A DNA stretch of 6,254 nt. Origin: Candidatus Nesterenkonia stercoripullorum (GTDB lineage Bacteria; Actinomycetota; Actinomycetes; Actinomycetales; Micrococcaceae). Under the pieces are notes generated by a model. The model had not been told where the DNA came from. It was given only the letters and a program-made list of their open reading frames with translations, and ran no database searches. The DNA is taken from the NCBI GenBank assembly GCA_019114115.1, contig DXGD01000420.1, forward strand, positions 1 to 6,254, read 5' to 3'. The position numbers and the translations under genes are program-made. Each line of letters opens with the position of its first letter. Within the stretch, counting starts at the first letter, position 1. Shown here piece by piece: positions 1 through 5,489 of the stretch.

Positions 1-58
1 CGCGCCTTTTCAGGCGGATTTCCAGGGGTTTTCCACAGATTGCCGACCGATTACCCGC

Positions 59-1522
59 TCAGCGAACGCCATTCATGAGCCGCTTGATGGCCGGCGTCCC
101 CGCCAGGAGGAGCCCGCCCAGCACGATCACCACGATGCCCAGGGTGGCGAAATACGGCGTCTCATTCGACGGATCGTAGCGGCCGGCCAGGATGCCGGAG
201 AACGTTGTTCCCAGCGAGACGGAGAGGAAGTTCAGCGCCACCATCTGCGTGCGGAACGTGTCCGGTGCCAGCTTCGTGGCGATGGACAGGCCGATAGGCG
301 AGATCAGCAGCTCGGCGATCGTGAAGATCAGCAGGATCAGCGCCATCACCACCAGCGGAGTCGAGTTGGCCGGCCCGTCGGCGAAGGGGAGGAAGAGTAC
401 ATAGGCAAGGCCGATCGTGATCAGGCCCAGGCCGAATTTCGCGGGCGAGCTGGGCTGGCGATCCCCCATCTTCGTCCACACCGCGGCGAAAACGCCCGCC
501 AGGACGACGACGAAGATCGGCGCCATGGAGACCACCCACCCCGGAGGCATCTCCCAGCCGAAGATCACCCGGTCCAGACGCTGCTCGGAGTACACCGCGA
601 CCAGGGTGAAGAGCTGCTGGTACAGCGCCCAGAACGCCGTGCTGGCCAGGAACAGGGGGATGAACGCCGTCGTCCGCTTCCGCTGCACGGCGGTGACCTT
701 GGAGCTGCTGAGGATGACGGCGAAGTAGGCGATCGCAGCCAGGATCGCCGCCCCGGCCATCACCGTCGCCAGGTTGTCCGTGCGGATCCAACCGAGCATG
801 AAGGCCGCGACGATCGCGGCGATCGCCAGGACGACCACGATCGCCCAGGTCATGTACCGCTCACGCGGCAGCGGATTCTCCACGCGCCGCGCGTCGTCGG
901 TGAAGTTCTTCCGCACGGCGGAGTACTGGACCAAGCCGATCGCCATGCCGACGGCGGCCGCGCCGAAGCCGTAGTGGAACCCGGCCTCCACGCGGAGCCA
1001 TTCCGTGAGCAGCGGACCGACGAAGCCGCCCAAGTTGATCCCCATGTAGAAGATCGAGAACCCGCCATCGCGGCGTTCGTCGTCCTTGCGGTACAGCGAG
1101 CCCACCAGCGAGGTGGCATTGGCTTTAAGCCCGCCGGAGCCGATGCCCACCAGAGCCAGGCCCAGGGCGAGGCCGGAGGCACCGGGCAGCACTGCCAGCG
1201 AGACATGGCCAGCCATGATCATGATCGCGGAGTAGAACAGCACCCGCTCGGAGCCCAGGATGCGATCGGCGACCCAGGCGCCCAGGATGGTGGAAAGGTA
1301 GACGCTGCCGCCGTAGGCACCGACCAAGGTGAGCGCCAAGCCTTGATCGAGGCCGAGGCCACCACGGGTGACCTCGAAGTACATGTAGTAGGCCAGGATC
1401 GTCTGCATCCCGTAGAACGAGAAGCGTTCCCAGACTTCGAGGCTGAACAGATGAGCCAGCATCCGGGGGTGGCCGAAGAAGGTTTTCGTCGCCGGCGCGA
1501 CGCCGGCGTGTACGGTATTCAT
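59..1522 (-). CDS. POT/PTR2-family proton-coupled di/tripeptide transporter
   Basis: A 487-residue polytopic inner-membrane protein that should import di- and tripeptides with protons (POT/PTR2 family, major facilitator superfamily). Seen in the sequence: the TM1 signature ExxERFxxYG as E29, E32, R33, Y37, G38; a TM2-loop MFS motif ending in GAWVADRILG (81-90); the TM4 stretch GGLKAN with K133 and N135; the PTR2 signature FYMGINLGG at 158-166; FWALYQQ in the second half; and a TM10 motif E404-LLISPIGLS. In studied POTs the ExxER residues, the TM4 Lys and the TM10 Glu serve proton coupling and peptide binding, and all are present here. Length fits bacterial members (about 450-500). The ATG at 1522 is chosen because the motif spacing from the N-terminus is normal; the Shine-Dalgarno is weak (GTGGGA about 11 nt upstream). 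It is transcribed divergently from pyruvate carboxylase across 240 bp. The exact substrate is not shown; some POT members carry nitrate or other solutes, but the ExxER motif favours peptides. Confidence 0.93.
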   Translation of the reverse strand: MNTVHAGVAPATKTFFGHPRMLAHLFSLEVWERFSFYGMQTILAYYMYFEVTRGGLGLDQGLALTLVGAYGGSVYLSTILGAWVADRILGSERVLFYSAIMIMAGHVSLAVLPGASGLALGLALVGIGSGGLKANATSLVGSLYRKDDERRDGGFSIFYMGINLGGFVGPLLTEWLRVEAGFHYGFGAAAVGMAIGLVQYSAVRKNFTDDARRVENPLPRERYMTWAIVVVLAIAAIVAAFMLGWIRTDNLATVMAGAAILAAIAYFAVILSSSKVTAVQRKRTTAFIPLFLASTAFWALYQQLFTLVAVYSEQRLDRVIFGWEMPPGWVVSMAPIFVVVLAGVFAAVWTKMGDRQPSSPAKFGLGLITIGLAYVLFLPFADGPANSTPLVVMALILLIFTIAELLISPIGLSIATKLAPDTFRTQMVALNFLSVSLGTTFSGILAGRYDPSNETPYFATLGIVVIVLGGLLLAGTPAIKRLMNGVR

Positions 1523-1590
1523 TTTTACTATGATCCCACTTCAAGGGGCTTCTACCACACCTGCGCAGCCGCTGATTTGGGCTTTCGGAG

Positions 1591-1606
1591 TGTGACGATA
1601 TGCACG
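1591..1606. promoter_or_regulatory. Possible CRP/GlxR-type operator between the divergent genes
   Basis: The 16-mer here starts with a perfect TGTGA half-site, followed by a 6-bp spacer and GCACG. The actinobacterial GlxR/CRP consensus is TGTGA-N6-TCACA, so the left half matches fully and the right half keeps only the central CAC. It lies 69 bp upstream of the peptide transporter start and about 157 bp upstream of the pyruvate carboxylase start, a sensible place to act on either promoter. A second GTGAC occurs 17 bp further on (1609-1613). A cAMP-responsive regulator controlling an anaplerotic enzyme or a peptide importer would make biological sense, but one good half-site can occur by chance. 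I could not identify convincing -35/-10 promoter elements in the 240-bp region; a TGTATT at 1634-1639 is the nearest to a -10 for the rightward gene, without a good -35. Confidence 0.25.
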
Positions 1607-1700
1607 TCGTGACCTCAAACACAGCGGATCGACTGTATTGTGGCCCTTCAGGGTGCCCTTTCGACCGGGCTCCTCGAGCAGCCACGCTCTGAAGAGGCTT

Positions 1701-1766
1701 ATGAACGACTCATCCATGGACGGCCCACAACGGGGTGGGCCCCTCGATCGAGAAAGCGAGAGATGA
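1701..1766 (+). CDS. Putative 21-codon leader ORF overlapping the pyc start
   Basis: An ATG at 1701 opens a 21-codon frame (begins MNDSSMDGPQ, ends DRESER) that closes with TGA at 1764-1766. The TGA overlaps the pyruvate carboxylase start as ATGA (start at 1763) or TGATG (start at 1766), the usual geometry of translational coupling. A purine-rich GAAGAGG (1691-1697) precedes it, but only 3 nt from the ATG, which is short for a Shine-Dalgarno. The peptide is hydrophilic, with no run of any amino acid that would suggest classical attenuation. The frame contains the 7-bp stem at 1722-1741 and the palindrome at 1743-1752, so ribosomes translating it would melt the structure before the pyc start. 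Caution: the ATGATG of the pyc start itself supplies a stop in this frame, so a short ORF ending here can arise by chance. No known homologue is recognised. Confidence 0.3.
   Translation: MNDSSMDGPQRGGPLDRESER
1722..1741 (+). promoter_or_regulatory. Stem-loop in the pyc leader
   Basis: GGCCCAC (1722-1728) and GTGGGCC (1735-1741) are perfectly complementary, giving a 7-bp, nearly all G-C stem with a 6-nt loop. It ends 21 nt before the pyruvate carboxylase ATG at 1763. No T-run follows, so it does not look like an intrinsic terminator. If it forms in the mRNA it could slow ribosome loading at the pyc site or be melted by translation of the leader ORF that spans it. The complementarity is seen directly; the role is inferred. 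Confidence 0.4.
1743..1752. promoter_or_regulatory. Perfect 10-bp palindrome next to the pyc ribosome binding site
   Basis: CTCGATCGAG reads identically on both strands and begins one base after the 7-bp stem at 1722-1741. It abuts the purine-rich ribosome binding region (GAGAAAGCGAG, 1750-1760). With no loop it would not form a good RNA hairpin, so if functional it is more likely a DNA dyad bound by a dimeric regulator. A 10-bp palindrome in high-G+C DNA is not rare, so the functional reading is weak. Confidence 0.2.
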
Positions 1767-4700
1767 TGTTCTCCAAGATTCTGGTGGCCAATCGCGGCGA
1801 GATCGCGATCAGGGCACTGCGTGCCGGCGTCGAGCTCGGTGCTCGCACTGTTGCGGTCTACCCGCATGAGGACCGGCATTCCTTCCATCGCCAGAAGGCC
1901 GATGAGTCCTACCGCATCGGCGAGGAGGGCCACCCGGTCCGGGCGTACCTCGATGTCGAAGAGATCGTGCGGGTGGCTAGGGAGTCCGGTGCCGACGCCA
2001 TCTACCCCGGTTACGGGTTCCTCTCCGAGAACCCGGACCTGGCCCGCGCCGCTGAGGCCGCGGGCATCACGTTCGTGGGCCCTCCGGCTGATGTCCTGGA
2101 GTCCACCGGGGACAAGATCCGGGCCCTGCGGGCAGCCAAAGCCGCCGGGATCCCCACGCTGGAGAATTCTGACCCCTCCGATGATCCGCAGACGCTGATT
2201 TCCGAGGCCGACCGCATCGGCTTCCCGATCTTCGTCAAGGCCGTCGCCGGCGGCGGGGGCCGCGGGATGCGCCGGGTGGAGCAGCGTGAGGACCTCCCTG
2301 ATGCCCTGGATGCTGCGATGCGTGAGGCGGAGACCGCCTTTGGGAACCCGACGGTCTTCCTCGAGCAGGCCGTGGTGCGGCCGCGGCATATCGAAGTGCA
2401 GATCCTGGCGGATTCGCAGGGCAACGTCGTGCACCTCTTCGAGCGGGACTGCTCCATTCAGCGCCGTCATCAGAAGGTCGTGGAGATCGCCCCGGCCCCG
2501 GAGCTCGACGATGACATCCGGCAGGCGCTCTTCCGCGACGCCGTCGCCTTCGCCGAGGCGATGGACTACCGCAACGCCGGCACGGTGGAGTTCCTCGTCG
2601 ACACTGCCGGTGAACGCGCAGGCCAGCATGTCTTCATCGAGATGAACCCGCGCATCCAGGTGGAGCACACGGTCACCGAGGAGATCACCGACGTCGACCT
2701 GGTCGCCGCGCAGCTGCGCATCGCCTCCGGAGAGACCCTGGCCGATATCGGCATCTCCCAGGACAGCCTGCGCGTGCGCGGCTCGGCGATGCAATGCCGC
2801 ATCACCACCGAGGACCCGGCCAACGAGTTCCGGCCCGATGTCGGGACGATCACGGTGTACCGCTCTGCCGGCGGCTCGGGCATCCGGCTCGACGGCGGCA
2901 CCGCCTACGCGGGTGCGGAGATCAGCCCGCACTTCGACTCGATGCTGGTCAAGCTCACCTGCCGCGGGGCGGACCACCTCACCGCGGTCCGCCGTGCCCG
3001 GCGCGCGCTGGTCGAGTTCCGCATCCGCGGGGTCGCCACGAACATCCCGTTCCTGATGAACGTCTTAGACGAGCCCCAGTTCCTGGCCGGCGACGTCGCC
3101 ACGGACTTCATCGACACCCACCCCGAGCTGGCGAAGGTCAACCGTTCCCAGGACCGCGGTTCGAAGGCTCTGCAGTACCTCGCCGCCGTCACGGTGAATC
3201 AGCCGCACGGGCCGCGCGTGGACGGGATCGATCCGCGCGACAAGCTGCCGGCGTTCCCCGGCGATAAGCGCGATGAGCCTGATCGCAGTCCCTTCGACGG
3301 GCCCTCCGACAGCACCCGCCCCGATGGGTGGCGCCAGGTCCTGCTGCGCGAAGGGCCGGAGGGCTTCGCGAAGCGGCTGCGCGAGCAGACCGCGCTGGCG
3401 GTCACCGATACGACCTTCCGCGACGCCCATCAATCCCTGCTGGCCACCCGGGTGCGAACCCGTGACCTGCTCGCCGCCGCACCGGCTGTGGCCCAGGTGA
3501 CTCCCGGCCTGCTCTCCGTGGAGGCCTGGGGCGGGGCCACCTACGACGTCGCCCTGCGCTTCCTCTCCGAGGACCCCTGGCAGCGACTCGCGCTGCTGCG
3601 CGAGGAACTGCCGAACATCCCGATCCAGATGCTGCTGCGCGGCCGCAACACGGTCGGCTACACGCCGTACCCACTTGAGGTCACTGACGCGTTCGTCGCC
3701 GAGGCGGCCGCCACCGGCGTGGATATCTTCCGCATCTTCGACGCGCTGAACAACGCAGACCAGATCATCCCGGCGATCGAGGCCGTGCGCAAGACCGGCA
3801 CCGCCGTCGCCGAGGCCGCGATCTGCTACACCGGGGACCTGAGCAACCCGGAAGAGGACCTCTACACCCTCGAGTACTACCTCGATCTGGCCCAGCGCCT
3901 CGTCGACGCGGGAGCCCATATCCTCGCGATCAAGGACATGGCCGGGCTGCTGCGCCCACAGGCGGCCCGAACCCTGGTCACAGCCCTGCGCGAGCGCTTC
4001 GACGTCCCCGTGCACCTGCACACCCACGATACGGCCGGCGGGCAGCTGGCCACGCTGCTGGCCGCATCAGAAGCAGGGGTCGACGCCGTCGACGTCGCGA
4101 CCGCATCCATGGCCTCCACCACCTCGCAGCCCCCTGCCTCGGCGCTGGTGGCCGCGCTGGAGCACACCGAACGCGACACCGGGCTCGGACTCGAGGCCGT
4201 CGCCTCGATGGAGCCCTACTGGGAAGCGGTCCGCTCGATCTACATACCCTTCGAATCCGGGCTCCCCTCCCCCACCGGGCGGGTCTACCGGCACGAGATC
4301 CCCGGGGGTCAGCTCTCGAACCTCCGCCAGCAGGCGATCGCCCTGGGCCTCGGGGAGCGCTTCGAGGCGATCGAGGATATGTACCATGCCGCCGATACGA
4401 TGCTCGGCCGGCTGGTGAAGGTGACGCCGTCGTCGAAGGTCGTCGGCGACCTCGCACTCCAGCTGGTCGGCATGGACGTGGACCCGGGCGAGTTCGAGCA
4501 GAACCCGCAGAAGTTCGACCTCCCGGACTCCGTCATCCAGTTCCTCGCCGGTCAGCTCGGCGACCCGGCAGGCGGCTGGCCAGAGCCCTTCCGCAGCCGG
4601 GCCCTGCAGAACCGGACCGTCAAGCCCGCCGATGACACGCTCTCCGACGACGACGCCGCCGCATTGGCCGGCGAGCCCGCGCAGCGGCGCGCCACGCTGA

Positions 4701-5215
4701 ACCGCCTGCTCTTCCCCGGGCCCACCAGGGACTACGAGACGGCCCGCGATAAATACGGCGACGTCATGGTCCTGCACACCCGCGACTTCCTCTACGGGAT
4801 GCAGAAGAACTTCGAGCACGTCATCTCGCTGGGCAAGGGCGTCCGCCTGCTGGTCACCTTGCAGAGCATCTCCGACGCCGACGAGAAGGGCATGCGCACG
4901 GTCATCTGCACCCTGAACGGCCAGGCCCGGCAGGTCGTCGTGCGTGATGAGCACGTCGAGGCCACTGTGCACTCAGCGGAGAAGGCCGACCCCTCACAGC
5001 CCGGCCACGTGGCAGCGCCCTTCGCCGGAGCCGTCTCTCTGACTGTCGAGGAAGGCCAGACCGTGGAGGAGGGCCAGAGCGTGGCCACTATCGAGGCCAT
5101 GAAGATGGAAGCCTCGATCACCACCTCAACCGCCGGCACCGTCTCCCGAGCAGCGATCGACGGCGTCGCCCAAGTCGAAGGCGGCGACCTCATCGTCGTC
5201 ATCGACCCGGCATAG
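1763..5215 (+). CDS. pyc: Pyruvate carboxylase (single-chain, biotin-dependent)
   Basis: Cytoplasmic EC 6.4.1.1: ATP + bicarbonate + pyruvate give oxaloacetate, the main anaplerotic step into the TCA cycle. 1150 residues, close to the roughly 1130-1140 of corynebacterial and mycobacterial enzymes. Biotin carboxylase (about 1-455): LVANRGEIA at the N-terminus, K159 before the ATP-grasp Gly loop AGGGGRGM, H209, K238 in RRHQKVVE, E276, E293/N295/R297 in EMNPRIQVEH. Carboxyltransferase (about 541-1040): DTTFRDAHQSLLATR with metal ligand D549, the likely carboxylated K724 in IKDMAGL, H753 and H755 in HLHTHDTAGG, and T888 in KVTPSSK matching Rhizobium etli Thr882. Biotin carrier (about 1080-1150): biotinyl K1114 in EAMKMEA. 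Start: ATG 1763 or ATG 1766 gives the conserved (M)MFSKILVANRGE beginning, with GAAAG 6 or 9 nt upstream; a GTG at 1640 would add 41 non-conserved residues. The BC-CT linker (about 500-522) is acidic and proline-rich and seems longer than in C. glutamicum. A small leader ORF may be coupled to it. The next gene converges on it, so it is probably monocistronic apart from that leader. Confidence 0.97.
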   Translation: MMFSKILVANRGEIAIRALRAGVELGARTVAVYPHEDRHSFHRQKADESYRIGEEGHPVRAYLDVEEIVRVARESGADAIYPGYGFLSENPDLARAAEAAGITFVGPPADVLESTGDKIRALRAAKAAGIPTLENSDPSDDPQTLISEADRIGFPIFVKAVAGGGGRGMRRVEQREDLPDALDAAMREAETAFGNPTVFLEQAVVRPRHIEVQILADSQGNVVHLFERDCSIQRRHQKVVEIAPAPELDDDIRQALFRDAVAFAEAMDYRNAGTVEFLVDTAGERAGQHVFIEMNPRIQVEHTVTEEITDVDLVAAQLRIASGETLADIGISQDSLRVRGSAMQCRITTEDPANEFRPDVGTITVYRSAGGSGIRLDGGTAYAGAEISPHFDSMLVKLTCRGADHLTAVRRARRALVEFRIRGVATNIPFLMNVLDEPQFLAGDVATDFIDTHPELAKVNRSQDRGSKALQYLAAVTVNQPHGPRVDGIDPRDKLPAFPGDKRDEPDRSPFDGPSDSTRPDGWRQVLLREGPEGFAKRLREQTALAVTDTTFRDAHQSLLATRVRTRDLLAAAPAVAQVTPGLLSVEAWGGATYDVALRFLSEDPWQRLALLREELPNIPIQMLLRGRNTVGYTPYPLEVTDAFVAEAAATGVDIFRIFDALNNADQIIPAIEAVRKTGTAVAEAAICYTGDLSNPEEDLYTLEYYLDLAQRLVDAGAHILAIKDMAGLLRPQAARTLVTALRERFDVPVHLHTHDTAGGQLATLLAASEAGVDAVDVATASMASTTSQPPASALVAALEHTERDTGLGLEAVASMEPYWEAVRSIYIPFESGLPSPTGRVYRHEIPGGQLSNLRQQAIALGLGERFEAIEDMYHAADTMLGRLVKVTPSSKVVGDLALQLVGMDVDPGEFEQNPQKFDLPDSVIQFLAGQLGDPAGGWPEPFRSRALQNRTVKPADDTLSDDDAAALAGEPAQRRATLNRLLFPGPTRDYETARDKYGDVMVLHTRDFLYGMQKNFEHVISLGKGVRLLVTLQSISDADEKGMRTVICTLNGQARQVVVRDEHVEATVHSAEKADPSQPGHVAAPFAGAVSLTVEEGQTVEEGQSVATIEAMKMEASITTSTAGTVSRAAIDGVAQVEGGDLIVVIDPA

Positions 5216-5268
5216 GCCGCAGCGACCCTCCCCACGGGCGCAGACGGCACCGACGACCTGCAGGGCCA

Positions 5269-5320
5269 CCTGTGGTGCTCACCATGACACCGTGTTGTGG
5301 GCAGTTGTGGGCACCACAGG
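5269..5320 (+). repeat. 10-bp inverted repeat downstream of pyc, enclosing most of a tandem repeat
   Basis: CCTGTGGTGC (5269-5278) and GCACCACAGG (5311-5320) are perfect inverted copies separated by 32 bp, starting 54 bp after the pyruvate carboxylase stop. As RNA this could form a 10-bp stem with a large loop. The loop is long and no T-run follows, so it is not a classic intrinsic terminator; it could stabilise the 3' end of the pyc mRNA, assist Rho-type termination, or be a protein-binding dyad. Confidence 0.45.
5294..5313. repeat. Exact tandem duplication of a 10-mer (GTTGTGGGCA x2)
   Basis: GTTGTGGGCA at 5294-5303 is repeated without change at 5304-5313. The last three bases of the second copy (5311-5313) are also the first bases of the right arm of the inverted repeat at 5269-5320, so the two structures share sequence. 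This may be replication slippage; no function is evident. Confidence 0.6.
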
Positions 5321-5348
5321 CGTCCTGCGGGTGGGTGCGCGTCGCCTA

Positions 5349-5364
5349 GCGCAGGCTACTGCGC
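5349..5364 (+). terminator. Compact GC-rich hairpin, possible terminator for pyc
   Basis: GCGCAG (5349-5354) and CTGCGC (5359-5364) form a perfect 6-bp stem around a 4-nt loop (GCTA), about 134 nt after the pyruvate carboxylase stop. The following bases, CTGGTTCGTTC, contain only scattered T residues. Many actinobacterial terminators lack a long U-tract, and its place between two convergent genes supports a termination role, perhaps in both directions, but this is inference. Confidence 0.35.
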
Positions 5365-5394
5365 CTGGTTCGTTCGGCTCCCGCTGGTGCGTTC

Positions 5395-5407
5395 CAGGCT
5401 TAGCCTG
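5395..5407. repeat. 13-bp palindromic element (CAGGCT-T-AGCCTG)
   Basis: CAGGCT and AGCCTG flank a single central T. It can fold as a 5-bp stem with a 3-nt loop on either strand. AGGCTTA within it recurs at 5420-5426, so the stretch 5394-5490 is a patchwork of related short repeats. It sits about 70 bp beyond the stop of the leftward membrane protein gene and could contribute to ending its transcript; no T-run is seen. Confidence 0.35.
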
Positions 5408-5437
5408 AAGTCCAGCTCAAGGCTTAACTATGAGTCG

Positions 5438-5453
5438 GCCCTAGGCTCAGGGC
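5438..5453 (-). terminator. Weak hairpin downstream of the leftward membrane protein gene
   Basis: On the minus strand, GCCCT and AGGGC pair as a 5-bp stem around a 6-nt loop, starting 24 nt after the TGA at 5479-5477. The bases that follow on that strand do not include a T-run. It overlaps the 15-bp tandem repeat, so part of the symmetry may be a by-product of the repeat. A role as terminator is a guess based on position. Confidence 0.2.
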
Positions 5454-5489
5454 GCTTCAGCTCAGCGCGTTTCAGCTCAGTGCGCTTCA
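5445..5489. repeat. Three tandem copies of a 15-bp repeat over a stop codon
   Basis: Units at 5445-5459, 5460-5474 and 5475-5489 follow GCTCAG-N-GCG-Y-TTCA. They differ only at position 7 (G, C, T) and position 11 (C, T, C). A looser relative begins with GCTCA at 5415. The TGA ending the leftward gene (5479-5477) lies inside the third unit. Because 15 bp is five codons, each unit carries its own in-frame TGA on the minus strand (5479-5477, 5464-5462, 5449-5447), and the untranslated units would read A-E-(T/A)-(R/P)-stop. Gain or loss of units would therefore leave the protein almost unchanged. Confidence 0.8.

Noticed and set aside
3..16. 5-bp inverted repeat with a GAAA loop on the minus strand, downstream of the peptide transporter stop
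   Set aside because: The stem is short and only two bases lie between it and the window edge, so a T-run cannot be judged; too little to call a terminator.
29..37. TTTTCCACA, a match to the relaxed DnaA box TTWTNCACA
   Set aside because: It is a single copy with no neighbouring boxes, AT-rich stretch or origin genes; one 9-mer match is expected by chance.
1640..1762. GTG at 1640 as the start of pyruvate carboxylase, adding 41 residues
   Set aside because: The extra residues do not resemble the family, whose members begin at (M)FSK-LVANRGEIA; ATG 1763/1766 has a purine-rich site at proper spacing.
1541..2977. A 478-codon open frame on the minus strand opposite the start of pyc
   Set aside because: It lies antisense to the conserved biotin carboxylase domain, and its translation is rich in R, G, D and H without motifs, typical of shadow frames in high-G+C DNA.
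4301..4321. Ser instead of Thr in the PGGQ-x-(S/T)-N motif of pyruvate carboxylase, first suspected as loss of the catalytic Thr
   Set aside because: Counting from K724 shows that the residue matching Rhizobium etli Thr882 is T888 in KVTPSSK, which is present; Ser at the other site is, from memory, usual in actinobacterial enzymes.
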